NCBI GenBank assembly: GCA_002449845.1
Contig: DJXW01000016.1
Location: forward strand, 124,001 to 188,000
Direction of reading: 5' to 3'
DNA length: 64,000 nt
Origin: Prevotella sp. UBA6994
Lineage (GTDB): Bacteria; Bacteroidota; Bacteroidia; Bacteroidales; Bacteroidaceae
Shown: positions 7,343 to 15,987 of the stretch, piece by piece
Layout of the letters: each line of letters starts with the position of its first letter
How positions within the stretch are numbered: position 1 is the stretch's first letter
Made by a program: the position numbers and the translations under genes
The notes under the pieces: model-generated
Told to the model about the DNA's origin: nothing
What the model saw: only the letters and a program-made list of their open reading frames with translations
The model's database searches: none

Positions 7343-7411
7343 TGAAGATTGAAAAATACATGTGACAAACACCAATTTTCCAATCTTCAATTTTTCAATC
7401 TTCAAGATTCA
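7343..7411. repeat. ATTGAnn heptad repeat with hairpin
   Basis: A perfect 15-bp stem (TGAAGATTGAAAAAT at 7343-7357 with its complement at 7390-7404). The right half is made of complementary heptads (CAATCTT, CAATTTT). It starts 4 bases past the stop of the secreted-protein gene and probably terminates it. The remaining 100 bases up to the transposase start (7236-7342) show no gene. Confidence 0.8.
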
Positions 7412-7414
7412 ATC

Positions 7415-9937
7415 TTATCTGACGATAAACTTCTTTCCGTTCACGATAACCACACCCTTATAATTATCAGCTACACGCTGACCCGCGAGGTTGTAAACCT
7501 TTGCATTGCCATTGCTCATTTCAATGTTGGCAATACCCTCAGAAACGACCTCCGTTACGTCGATGGGTTGTACCTCTGGTGCACCTTTATATATATTATT
7601 GAACACACCCTCAATGTCATACAATTTGCCATCATCAGCGAAAGAGGAAACATCCAAGCCCTTGTACAATTGCACACGGTTCTCTGCATTGTCCACGGCA
7701 AAGAAATTGTTACCGTCTTTCACCACTTTCACGCCCTTCAAAACGATATAGTCGCAAATGTTATTCAAGGCAATCACATCGGGCAGGGTTACTTCTGTTG
7801 GTACAGGAGTCTCTTTGCCAACCACCGTAATACCATCGGTAGCCGTAGCGTCATTGTCTTTCATCTCATGAATGCCATAGTAGTTGTCGTAATCCATGAT
7901 GACAGAACCTTGCAGCACGTCGCCTTGAGCGTATGGGAGAGCAGTCTTAAACAGCATGATGCACTTGCCATTGTCTCTCAGGTAGAGGTTTGTACCATCA
8001 ACGTAAGTAACGAGGGCGTTGTTCAAAACCAACTTCACGTTCTTCGTGTCTTCCGTCAGAGCATTGATGTCGGCAATAGTCATTTCCATCAACTGTGCTT
8101 CCTTCTTAGTGAATGTCATTTCAGCACTCAGTTCTGCACCTTCCTCAAATGCCTTCACGGTGGTAGTTTCGGTCAGAGTAAATGGTTTGGTGTATTGAAT
8201 AGCTGTGCTTGAAGAGATAGGATCTGTTCCGTCAACCGTATAATAAACCTCGTTATCAGGATTAGAAGGGATAATGGTCACGGTAGTAGATGTCTCAAAC
8301 TCTTGCTCACCTTGGATAACCAATTCGGGTTCCTTCACCTCGTCGATGCTCAACGACTTGATTTCCCATGTGGCAGCTCCAGCTTCGCTACTGATATACT
8401 TGAAACCAAGCGTAATCTTCTTACCCGCATACTTAGACAAATCTACTTGTGTCTCAACGAAGTTCCAGTCGTTGTTGGTAAACCATGTAGGAATGGTGAG
8501 TTGTTCCCATTCTCCACCTTCCACCTTTGCCCAAAGCGTAGCTTCTTTTTCCATATCGGTAAAGAATCTACCCGTATGAGAGAACGACAATACAGGAGCC
8601 GTTACAGCAGACATATCGAATACGGGAGAAATCAACCAACTCTCGGTATCGTATGCTTTCTGATAATAACCAGAAGCCTTCATTCCGTATCTTGTATCAT
8701 TTGCCCAGACAAAATTGAGTCCTTCTGGCAATGTCACGTCGTTGATGGTAAATGCACCTTGTCCTGTAGTGAAATCAATAGAATAAGGCACTTTCACCTC
8801 ATCGGTAGGCTCTACCACGGGTGGTTCCTCACCTTGTCCGTTGGTATAATCCTTGGTAATATAAATCTCGTAAGCATCCTTGAAGATGATCAATATACCT
8901 TCTATATCGTATGTAGCATCTTCCTCTACTGCACCTTGCACGAGCTTATATCTATCGTAAATCATCACCTCATCATCACCTACGCAAGCATAGAGATTGG
9001 TAAAATTGCCCTCCTGTTTAGAAACGATTTTTGCGCCCTTAATCTTGATAAGCTCGCAAATATTTGCTTCGTTCTTGGCTTCAGCGATAGTCATGGTCTT
9101 AGCCGTTGCCGTTCCAGCGGTTGCCGTAATCTTGTTAGCATTGGTATTGTCAGTCTTGACCAGTTCGGGAGTCTTATTATACAAGGTATATTTTCCGATA
9201 ACCGTACCGTTCAATGTCTGACCCGTCGTGAATGACAAATCAGTCTTGAAGAAGTCGATTGCACCACTGTTGTCACGAACATAAATGTCATTACCAGAAG
9301 CGTACAACACCTGTGCATTGTTGAGTTTCAAGATGGCCTCTGTTCCATCGGCAAGAGCCTTGAATGCAGCAATATTATCTACTGTCTGCAAGTCTGTAGG
9401 TTCGGGAGTAGGCTCTGGAGTTTCGTCTGAGCCACCTTCGCCAGCATCAGCGGTAATTACCAAAGAGAGGAAATCAAATTGTCCTGCCTTTGATTCACCA
9501 TCAGAACCATAGAGAGCCTTCTCTCCAACAGTAAATGACACCTCAGCTGCATTACCTGTCCACGTTACGGTCTCGTCACCAACAGCCTGTGTTGCTATCG
9601 TTCCCGTTGAAGCAGTAACCTCAGCAAGCCTTCTCTTTCCTTGATTAGAAATGTTGAAGACAATCTTTGTCATGTTACCAGCAGAGTTGGTAATGGTAAG
9701 CGTGTTCTTGGCGTACAATCTCAAATCCTTGCCAGTAGTGTTAAAAGTAGGATTTGTTGATCCGTCATTCTTAACAGCTGTAAATGTAAACGTACCATTG
9801 GTTGACGTGTTGCCAGTGTCTTTGTTACCAGCATTCTGAATGTCTTCTGCACTAAACGTAAAGTCGCCTGCGAAGACGTTCGTACCTCCCACGAACAAAA
9901 CCGTCAGGAGTGTAAATAAGCGTAATAATTGTTTCAT
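7415..9937 (-). CDS. Large secreted protein with OB-like repeats, choice-of-anchor J and chitobiase-C-type domains
   Basis: 840 aa from the chosen start. It has a signal peptide (MKQLLRLFTLLTVLFVGGTNVFAG), then a beta-rich region. Two copies of an OB-fold-like module of the DUF5689/DUF6359 type follow at about 185-370 and 620-800, marked by NIxAFKAL / TIADINAL starts, YVRDNSG or YLRDNGK, and a second half with LIKIKGAKIV. A choice-of-anchor J-like jelly roll lies at 380-540 (SIDFTTGQGAF to SLSID). A chitobiase C-terminal-type motif lies at about 550-615 (VYYTVDGTDP). The last 27 residues (VYNLAGQRV...VNGKKFIVR) are a type IX-like sorting motif. Probably an outer-surface or secreted binding protein; its ligand is unknown. 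A start at 9961 is ruled out because it is upstream of the predicted transcript start. Confidence 0.82.
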   Translation of the reverse strand: MKQLLRLFTLLTVLFVGGTNVFAGDFTFSAEDIQNAGNKDTGNTSTNGTFTFTAVKNDGSTNPTFNTTGKDLRLYAKNTLTITNSAGNMTKIVFNISNQGKRRLAEVTASTGTIATQAVGDETVTWTGNAAEVSFTVGEKALYGSDGESKAGQFDFLSLVITADAGEGGSDETPEPTPEPTDLQTVDNIAAFKALADGTEAILKLNNAQVLYASGNDIYVRDNSGAIDFFKTDLSFTTGQTLNGTVIGKYTLYNKTPELVKTDNTNANKITATAGTATAKTMTIAEAKNEANICELIKIKGAKIVSKQEGNFTNLYACVGDDEVMIYDRYKLVQGAVEEDATYDIEGILIIFKDAYEIYITKDYTNGQGEEPPVVEPTDEVKVPYSIDFTTGQGAFTINDVTLPEGLNFVWANDTRYGMKASGYYQKAYDTESWLISPVFDMSAVTAPVLSFSHTGRFFTDMEKEATLWAKVEGGEWEQLTIPTWFTNNDWNFVETQVDLSKYAGKKITLGFKYISSEAGAATWEIKSLSIDEVKEPELVIQGEQEFETSTTVTIIPSNPDNEVYYTVDGTDPISSSTAIQYTKPFTLTETTTVKAFEEGAELSAEMTFTKKEAQLMEMTIADINALTEDTKNVKLVLNNALVTYVDGTNLYLRDNGKCIMLFKTALPYAQGDVLQGSVIMDYDNYYGIHEMKDNDATATDGITVVGKETPVPTEVTLPDVIALNNICDYIVLKGVKVVKDGNNFFAVDNAENRVQLYKGLDVSSFADDGKLYDIEGVFNNIYKGAPEVQPIDVTEVVSEGIANIEMSNGNAKVYNLAGQRVADNYKGVVIVNGKKFIVR

Positions 9938-9962
9938 AATAAGTGTTTTTAGATATTTCATG

Positions 9963-9993
9963 CAAATATACTAATTTTTTTCGATACAACAAA
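9963..9993 (-). promoter_or_regulatory. Promoter for the 840-aa secreted protein
   Basis: Minus-strand -7 element TATATTTG (9963-9970) and TTTG at 9990-9993, 19 bases apart. The predicted transcript start near 9956 fixes the start codon at 9937. Confidence 0.75.
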
Positions 9994-10030
9994 AATATTC
10001 TCTTCGTTTTTCTCTCTTTCTAAAGATTAT

Positions 10031-10172
10031 GTTTACATCAAATAAAGACCAGATTTACATGAACCAAACATAGTATCTATGAAGTGCAAACCTTTCCCCA
10101 AGCGAGGAACCGATGGTAACCATATAAGAAACCGATGGTTACTATGCAAGGAACCGATGGTTACTATGCAAG
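10031..10172. repeat. Tandem palindrome array, 22-nt period
   Basis: Three clear units with AACCGATGGTT-type 11-base palindromes begin at 10108, 10130 and 10152, exactly 22 apart, with consensus GGAACCGATGGTTACTATGC. To the left, TTTACAT occurs at 10032 and 10054, again 22 apart, so a decayed array probably extends there. It lies about 115 bases upstream of the -33 element of the secreted-protein gene and just past the terminator of the winged-helix gene. Confidence 0.85.
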
Positions 10173-10208
10173 AAAAAAAGAGAGCCACATATTGATGCGA
10201 CTCTCTTT
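10173..10208 (-). terminator. Terminator of the winged-helix protein gene
   Basis: AAAGAGAG at 10177-10184 pairs with CTCTCTTT at 10201-10208. On the minus strand the stem is followed by a run of seven T. Confidence 0.85.
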
Positions 10209-10228
10209 ATAATATTGTTGAGAAGTAA

Positions 10229-10510
10229 TTAAGCTAAAGTAATCTTGTTATCCTCGCCCTTTACTTTACCTTCCTTCAAAAGCCAACCAATTCCGAGATA
10301 AGTCTCTTCAACGGTAATCTTAGCTTTCTTAGAAATTTCTGCAACGGTCAGAGCCTTTTCTGCCTCAGCCAAAGCATTGTAAACATCACCAGCGCGGAAG
10401 CCCACGTTCTCAGCATTAACTGCTACTTCTACTTTCTTTACTACTTTCTTAGGAGCTGCTGCCTTTTTGGTAGCTGCTGCTTTTGCTGTAGTTTCTTTCT
10501 TTTCTGCCAT
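10229..10510 (-). CDS. Small winged helix-turn-helix protein with Lys/Ala-rich tail (DUF2582-like)
   Basis: 93 aa. Residues 1-30 are a basic, Lys/Ala-rich histone-like segment (KAAATKKAAAPKKVVKKV). Residues 33-93 form a small winged helix (GFRAGDVYNALAEAEKALTV...YLGIGWLLKEGKV). It resembles the DUF2582 winged-helix family found across Bacteroidetes. Probably a nucleoid-associated or DNA-binding protein; its target is unknown. It has its own promoter and terminator and is transcribed alone. Confidence 0.85.
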   Translation of the reverse strand: MAEKKETTAKAAATKKAAAPKKVVKKVEVAVNAENVGFRAGDVYNALAEAEKALTVAEISKKAKITVEETYLGIGWLLKEGKVKGEDNKITLA

Positions 10511-10576
10511 AATTTTTATTAAAACAATTAAATAAATTGAGTTACCTTAATGTCAATCTTTTCTTTTTTAACGCTG

Positions 10577-10606
10577 CAAAATTAGTAATTTATTTTGAAA
10601 CATCAA
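10577..10606 (-). promoter_or_regulatory. Promoter for the winged-helix gene
   Basis: Minus-strand TAATTTTG (10577-10584) and TTG at 10604-10606, 19 bases apart. Confidence 0.75.
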
Positions 10607-10657
10607 TGAATTATTTTTCAGTAAATCAGCGATTTAATTAAATTGTAACATCAATTT

Positions 10658-12424
10658 TTAATTTTCTTGACGTAAGTCAAGTTTTATTTGCAGTTCTTCC
10701 AATTGTTTTACATCTAATTCTGATGGAGCATCGAGCATAACATCACGACCAGAATTGTTTTTGGGGAATGCAATGCAATCGCGGATGGAATCCAGACCTG
10801 CCATGATGGAAACGAAACGGTCTAATCCGAACGCCAATCCTGCATGAGGTGGAGCACCATACTTGAAGGCATTGATGAGGAATCCAAATTGTGCCATTGC
10901 CTTCTCAGGAGTGAAACCAAGAATCTTAAACATCTTTTCCTGCAACTTTCCGTCATGGATTCGCAAAGAGCCACCACCCAACTCTACGCCATTGCAAACG
11001 AAGTCGTATGCTTTTGCACGTACTTTCTCAGGTGCCGTTTCAAGCAATGGAATGTCTTCGGGATTAGGCATAGTAAACGGATGGTGCATAGACATGAGAC
11101 GCTGCTCCTCATCGCTCCACTCGAACAAGGGGAAATCGACAATCCAAAGACACTCAAACTTATTCTTATCACGCAAGCCAAGTCGATTGCCCATTTCAAG
11201 ACGCAACGCACAAAGTTGCACTCGTGTCTTGTTGGCATTGTCTCCACTGAGCATCAGTACCAAATCGCCATCCTTAGCACCCATCTTCTCCTTCACACTC
11301 TGCCAAATCTCAGGTGCATAGAACTTATCGATAGAACTCTTGACCGTACCGTCCTCGTTGTATTTCACGTAAACCATACCCTTGGCTCCCACCTGTGGAC
11401 GCTTCACGAAATCAGTGAGTTGGTCGAGTTGCTTACGAGTGTAGTTGGCACAACCAGGTACGCAGATGGCTCCAATGTATTCCGCATCGTTGAACACGCC
11501 AAATGTACCCGTACCTTTCAGCACGTCCATCAGTTCCACAAACTCCATACCAAATCGCAAGTCAGGTTTGTCTGAACCAAAACGGCGCATAGCCTCATGC
11601 CAAGGCATTTGTTGCAACTTAGCTGGCAGTTCTACACCTAATATATTTTTAAACAATTGTCTGCACATCTCCTCAAACAAATCGGTAACGTCTTCTTGGT
11701 CAACGAAAGACATTTCACAGTCGATTTGCGTAAACTCAGGTTGACGGTCGGCACGAAGGTCTTCGTCTCTGAAGCACTTGGCAATCTGGAAATAGCGGTC
11801 GAAACCGCTGACCATCAGCAATTGCTTGAGTGTTTGCGGACTTTGAGGAAGAGCATAGAACTGTCCTGGATTCATGCGAGAAGGAACCACGAAGTCGCGA
11901 GCACCCTCTGGAGTAGAGCCTATTAATATAGGTGTTTCCACTTCGATGAAGTTCTGTGCATCGAGAAAGTTTCTTATCATGGTGGTCATACGATGTCTCA
12001 ACTCAAGATTCTTACGCACTACAGGTCTTCTCAAATCCAAGTAGCGGTATTTCATACGAATGTCATCGCCACCGTCAGACTCGTCTTCAATGGTAAAAGG
12101 AGGCGTGAGACTTTCGGAAAGGACATTCAACTCCTTGGCAAGAATCTCTATGTCGCCCGTGGGAATCTTGGCGTTCTTGCTTTCACGCTCACTGACAACA
12201 CCCTTGACCTGAATGCAAAACTCCCTACCCAACTTATTGGCACGAGCACACAGTTCTTCATTGTCAGCCTCGTTGAATACCAATTGCGTCAAACCATATC
12301 TGTCACGCAAGTCAACGAAGGTCATTCCACCCATTTTACGAGTGCGTTGCACCCATCCAGCCAATGTAACTTGTTTACCCGCATCGGAGAGGCGAAGCTC
12401 TCCACAAGTATTTGTTCTATACAT
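10658..12424 (-). CDS. aspS: Aspartyl-tRNA synthetase
   Basis: 588 aa, the usual bacterial length. It has an N-terminal OB anticodon-binding domain (MYRTNTCGELRLSDAGKQVT...), then the class II catalytic core with motif 2 (FRDEDLRADRQPEFTQIDCE), the bacterial GAD insertion in the middle, and motif 3 (GLAFGLDRFVSIMAG) near the end. It charges tRNA-Asp in the cytoplasm. The reading frame extends further upstream, but those codons precede the promoter. The start at 12424 (MYRTN) fits family N-termini and lies 29 bases after a TACTTTTG -7 element. Confidence 0.97.
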   Translation of the reverse strand: MYRTNTCGELRLSDAGKQVTLAGWVQRTRKMGGMTFVDLRDRYGLTQLVFNEADNEELCARANKLGREFCIQVKGVVSERESKNAKIPTGDIEILAKELNVLSESLTPPFTIEDESDGGDDIRMKYRYLDLRRPVVRKNLELRHRMTTMIRNFLDAQNFIEVETPILIGSTPEGARDFVVPSRMNPGQFYALPQSPQTLKQLLMVSGFDRYFQIAKCFRDEDLRADRQPEFTQIDCEMSFVDQEDVTDLFEEMCRQLFKNILGVELPAKLQQMPWHEAMRRFGSDKPDLRFGMEFVELMDVLKGTGTFGVFNDAEYIGAICVPGCANYTRKQLDQLTDFVKRPQVGAKGMVYVKYNEDGTVKSSIDKFYAPEIWQSVKEKMGAKDGDLVLMLSGDNANKTRVQLCALRLEMGNRLGLRDKNKFECLWIVDFPLFEWSDEEQRLMSMHHPFTMPNPEDIPLLETAPEKVRAKAYDFVCNGVELGGGSLRIHDGKLQEKMFKILGFTPEKAMAQFGFLINAFKYGAPPHAGLAFGLDRFVSIMAGLDSIRDCIAFPKNNSGRDVMLDAPSELDVKQLEELQIKLDLRQEN

Positions 12425-12453
12425 ATTATTAAGTTTGTTTTTATTTTGATGCG

Positions 12454-12461
12454 CAAAAGTA
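12454..12461 (-). promoter_or_regulatory. -7 promoter element for aspS
   Basis: TACTTTTG on the minus strand, 29 bases upstream of the aspS start. No clear -33 element. Confidence 0.65.
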
Positions 12462-12525
12462 CAACATTTTGTTGGAATTATAAAAAAAAAATTCGACAAA
12501 TGCTTTACGTGCCACAAAAAAACAC

Positions 12526-12533
12526 TATCTTTG
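12526..12533 (+). promoter_or_regulatory. -7 promoter element for the GH105 gene
   Basis: TATCTTTG, 22 bases before the ATG at 12556, with only a weak TTCG near the -33 position. Confidence 0.7.
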
Positions 12534-12555
12534 CAGAAACAAATCATTTAAACGT

Positions 12556-13683
12556 ATGGTAAAGAAATATTTCTCAACGGCTATTCTTTTGTTATTTTCT
12601 ATCTCCATGATGGCGCAAAACGCTAACGACGTGTTGACAACCACCAGGAAAGTGAACAATTATTTCATGAACAAATATGCAGACCCTACAGTTCCTACGT
12701 TTGTGAGGAAAATCCGCCCAAGTAGCTTATGGACAAGAGGCGTGTATTATGAGGGACTGATGGCGCTCTACGAGATAGACCCAGACCAGAGGTATGCTGA
12801 CTATACCGACAAATGGGCAAACTTCCACAAATGGGAACCACGCAATGGTGTGAAGACCACTGATGCCGACGACCAATGTTGCGGACAGACATACGTGGAC
12901 AGATATATCCAAACAGGAAGCAAAAACCCACAGAAGATTAAGGCAATCATTGAAAACCTCGATAACCAGATGGCAACTGGCAAGTTGGGATATTGGACTT
13001 GGATTGATGCCATTCAGATGGCAATGCCCCTTTATTTCCAAGTGTATAAAATCACGGGAGACAGGAAATATGCCGACCACGCCATGAAGATGTATAGATG
13101 GACGAGAAACGAATGTGGCGGAGGATTGTTTAACAAGCAAACGGGCTTCTGGTGGCGTGATGCCGACTTTGTTCCACCTTACAAGGAGAAAGATGGTAAC
13201 GATTGTTATTGGAGCCGCGGCGATGGATGGGTTTATGCCGCATTGGTACGTGTGATGAACCAATTACCCAAGAAGGACAAGTATTACAAGGAGTTGAAGA
13301 AAGACTTTATTCTGATGAGCAACGCCTTTGCCTCTTGCATACGTGAAGATGGTTTCTGGAATTGCAGCCTCGTATCTCCCACTACCTTCGGGGGCAAGGA
13401 AGCCACAGGAACAAGTCTTTTCCTCTATGGCATGAGTTGGGGAGTAAGAAACAAAATATTGAAAGCAAAAATCTATAAGCCCATCTGTGACAAGGTGTGG
13501 AAAGCACTGGAAACAGAAAGTGTACATGCTGACGGATTCCTGGGTTATGTACAAGGTACGGGAAAACAACCTTCCGACTCACAGCCCGTCACCTATACAA
13601 GCGTTCCAGACTTCGAGGATTTTGGAACGGGTTGTTTTCTCTTAGGAGCATGTGAATATTTTAAATTAGTAAAAAATAATTAA
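12556..13683 (+). CDS. Unsaturated rhamnogalacturonyl hydrolase-like (GH105/GH88)
   Basis: 375 aa with a cleavable signal peptide (residues 1-20, ending SMMAQN), so it acts in the periplasm or outside. The (alpha/alpha)6-barrel of GH105 is seen in YYEGLMALYEIDPDQRYADY, WTWIDAIQMAMPLYF (around residue 150) and DCYWSRGDGWVYAALVRVM, where the Asp residues are the expected catalytic positions. These enzymes remove the unsaturated uronic acid left on pectin fragments by lyases. A second GH105 domain is present in the fusion protein at 55518, so the organism probably degrades pectin. The gene is divergent from aspS and is followed by a weak hairpin terminator. Confidence 0.9.
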   Translation: MVKKYFSTAILLLFSISMMAQNANDVLTTTRKVNNYFMNKYADPTVPTFVRKIRPSSLWTRGVYYEGLMALYEIDPDQRYADYTDKWANFHKWEPRNGVKTTDADDQCCGQTYVDRYIQTGSKNPQKIKAIIENLDNQMATGKLGYWTWIDAIQMAMPLYFQVYKITGDRKYADHAMKMYRWTRNECGGGLFNKQTGFWWRDADFVPPYKEKDGNDCYWSRGDGWVYAALVRVMNQLPKKDKYYKELKKDFILMSNAFASCIREDGFWNCSLVSPTTFGGKEATGTSLFLYGMSWGVRNKILKAKIYKPICDKVWKALETESVHADGFLGYVQGTGKQPSDSQPVTYTSVPDFEDFGTGCFLLGACEYFKLVKNN

Positions 13684-13696
13684 TTATTGAATAAAA

Positions 13697-13717
13697 AAGA
13701 TTAATTCTTTTAATCTT
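13697..13717 (+). terminator. Weak hairpin after the GH105 gene
   Basis: AAGATTAA / TTAATCTT with a 5-base loop, preceded by an A-run. AT-only stem with no long T-run, so termination is tentative. Confidence 0.5.
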
Positions 13718-13742
13718 ACGTGTTCAATTTTAGTCTTTTAGT

Positions 13743-13750
13743 TAAATTTG
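13743..13750 (+). promoter_or_regulatory. -7 promoter element for the DUF1573/M6 operon
   Basis: TAAATTTG, 23 bases upstream of the ATG at 13774. It rules out the longer reading-frame start at 13720. Confidence 0.7.
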
Positions 13751-13773
13751 CAGACGTTTTTAATCATAAAGAT

Positions 13774-14166
13774 ATGAAAAAGTTATTTTTATTCACGGTC
13801 ATATTATTTACAAGCATGACTTTAGTCTATGCACAAGACAATGCAGAGATTAAATTTGACAAGGTGTCACACAACTTTGGAACATTCTCAGAGAGCGATC
13901 CCGTGCGTGAATGTACATTCACCTTCACCAACGCTGGCAAAGCTCCCTTGATTATCAATCAAGCAGTGGCAAGTTGTGGCTGCACCATCCCATCATACAC
14001 CAAACAACCGGTAGCACCTGGACAAAAAGGTGAAATCAAGGTGACATACAACGGAAAAGGCAAATTCCCCGGACATTTCAAGAAGACCATTACCGTGAGG
14101 ACAAATGGTGTTCCCGAAATGACTCGATTGGTGATTGAGGGAGAAATGACAGAAGCTAAACAATAA
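13774..14166 (+). CDS. Secreted DUF1573 domain protein
   Basis: 130 aa. Signal peptide MKKLFLFTVILFTSMTLVYAQ, then a single immunoglobulin-like DUF1573 domain (IKFDKVSHNFGTFSESDPV, FTNAGKAPLIINQAVASCGC, GQKGEIKVTYNGKGKFPGHF). DUF1573 proteins are abundant in Bacteroidetes; many are outer-membrane or periplasmic and their roles are unclear. The gene lies 17 bases upstream of the M6 protease gene and shares its promoter, suggesting a joint role on the cell surface. Confidence 0.9.
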   Translation: MKKLFLFTVILFTSMTLVYAQDNAEIKFDKVSHNFGTFSESDPVRECTFTFTNAGKAPLIINQAVASCGCTIPSYTKQPVAPGQKGEIKVTYNGKGKFPGHFKKTITVRTNGVPEMTRLVIEGEMTEAKQ

Positions 14167-14183
14167 AAAATAAATATCATCGG

Positions 14184-15986
14184 ATGAAAAAAATATTATT
14201 GCTATCTTGTTTCATCCTCGCCACATCTCTTTCTTGGGCTTCAGGCTTCTATCGCCTGCCCATGGAGATTACGCAGTCGGATGGAACAAGATTAACTGTT
14301 ATAGGACACGGAAACGCATACTTTAATTGGATAACAACCGCTGATGGCGTAGTCATCAAAAGACAAGGTAATGACTTTTATATCGCAGAGATAGACGAGT
14401 TGGGTAACGTGAAGGCAACGACACAACTTGCTCACAACAAGGAGCAACGCAGCTTATACGAACAAGCTCTCGTATTGAAGCAAGACAAGGAAAAGTTCTT
14501 GCAATTGGCAAAAAGCAATATGAGAAAAGCCGCAAAGAAAGCCAGCATCAATCCCAACAGCAGATATACGCCTCATGTAGGTAATACGAAAGGTATCGTT
14601 ATCTTGGCTGAATTTACAGATACAGCATTCACCTTACCCAATCCCAAGAAGTCGTTTGAGTATTATTTCAACGGCGATCATTATGGAGACAGGGAATTGG
14701 TAAATGGAGAAAGTGCTTTGTCAGGTTGTGTGAAAGATTATTTCGAGGATTGCAGCTTTGGTAAATTCTCCCCGTCCTTTGACGTATATGGTCCAGTGAA
14801 GTTGAATAGGAAACATTCATACTATGGTGGCAGGGGCAAAGGAAGTTCATTGGTGAAAGATGCCTGCACGGCAGCCGATGACCTCATTGACTTCTCCAAA
14901 CCAGAATACGATTCAGACGGTGACGGCTATGTGGATTTCGTCTGTGTGGTCTTCGCTGGTTACTCAAGCAGCTTCTTGGTGAATCCCGAATATTGGATTT
15001 GGCCCTCTTCGTATCGCAGTAATGTAGGTACCTTTGATGGTGCGAAAGTATATAGATGGTTGGATTGCAATGAGTTGAATGGATTTCCAGGCGCATTCTC
15101 AACAGCTCCCTTTTGCCGTATCAACGGTATTGGCTTGTTCTGTCATGAGTTCTCGCATTGCTTGGGACTTCCCGACCTCTATCCCCAAAGTCAGGAGGCT
15201 ATCGACAACCAAGAAATGGAGATTTGGGACTTGATGGACTTTGGCGAATATCTTGCCAATGGCTACAACCCACCTGCATATACAGCTTGGGAACGTGAGA
15301 CAATGGGATGGATGACCATCGACACGTTGAAAAACGATAAGAAAAACGTCAGCATATTACCTATTGACGAAGGAGGAAAAGCATATCGTTTCATGAATCC
15401 CAACGACAAGAACAAGAGAGAGTATTTCTTGTTGGAAAACATTCAAAACAAGGGATGGAACAGCAAGCAAAAGGGACATGGACTGCTCGTTTACCACGTA
15501 AACTATGCTTCAGACATAGTAAACGTGAGCGATTATCCCAATAATGTAGCAGGAAAACCACGAATGGCTGTCGTTCCAGCAGATGGCTGGCTATTGAGTT
15601 CTTATAAAGTGGGAGTGGATATTAATCCTAAAACAGGCGTAGAATATACCAATGCCGAATATTACAATAACATTGCCGGTGATCCTTTCCCTGGAATCAA
15701 TAATGTTTACGACTTGAGATACGACATGAATTTGCCTAACTACAATTGGCAAATTGGTGATCCAGAAGTGAAACATGCTCTTCTCAACATCAAGGAAAAT
15801 GCAACAGGAGAGATTACTTTCGATTTCATCACAGACATCACCGATGGCTTTAGCCAGACTACCATTGATCTCAAGGCTGATGATGCTATTTACACTCTTG
15901 ATGGTAGAAAGATCAACATGAATAATCACATGCAATTGAACAAGGGTATTTACATCAAGAACAATAAGAAGTTTATCGTCAGATAA
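14184..15986 (+). CDS. Secreted M6-family metalloprotease with type IX-like C-terminus
   Basis: 600 aa. Signal peptide (residues 1-19, ends SLSWAS), a propeptide-like region, then a zinc protease core with HEFSHCLGLPDLY (HExxHxxGxxD, residues about 324-334), the motif of M6 immune-inhibitor-A-type metalloproteases. The C-terminal beta region ends with IYTLDGRK...GIYIKNNKKFIVR, a short sorting-like motif seen in three other large secreted proteins here. It is predicted to be an extracellular endopeptidase. It is the second gene of an operon with DUF1573. The last 18 bases of the gene, the stop and 3 following bases are identical to the end of the gene at 7415. Confidence 0.92.
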   Translation: MKKILLLSCFILATSLSWASGFYRLPMEITQSDGTRLTVIGHGNAYFNWITTADGVVIKRQGNDFYIAEIDELGNVKATTQLAHNKEQRSLYEQALVLKQDKEKFLQLAKSNMRKAAKKASINPNSRYTPHVGNTKGIVILAEFTDTAFTLPNPKKSFEYYFNGDHYGDRELVNGESALSGCVKDYFEDCSFGKFSPSFDVYGPVKLNRKHSYYGGRGKGSSLVKDACTAADDLIDFSKPEYDSDGDGYVDFVCVVFAGYSSSFLVNPEYWIWPSSYRSNVGTFDGAKVYRWLDCNELNGFPGAFSTAPFCRINGIGLFCHEFSHCLGLPDLYPQSQEAIDNQEMEIWDLMDFGEYLANGYNPPAYTAWERETMGWMTIDTLKNDKKNVSILPIDEGGKAYRFMNPNDKNKREYFLLENIQNKGWNSKQKGHGLLVYHVNYASDIVNVSDYPNNVAGKPRMAVVPADGWLLSSYKVGVDINPKTGVEYTNAEYYNNIAGDPFPGINNVYDLRYDMNLPNYNWQIGDPEVKHALLNIKENATGEITFDFITDITDGFSQTTIDLKADDAIYTLDGRKINMNNHMQLNKGIYIKNNKKFIVR

Positions 15987-15987
15987 G

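Noticed and set aside
8303..9235. 310-aa plus-strand reading frame
   Set aside because: It lies entirely antisense to the 840-aa secreted protein, has no promoter or recognisable domain and looks like a codon-bias shadow.
10108..10172. Tandem 22-nt units as a CRISPR array
   Set aside because: The repeats are directly tandem with no spacers of 25-40 bases, the units vary, and no cas genes are in the window.
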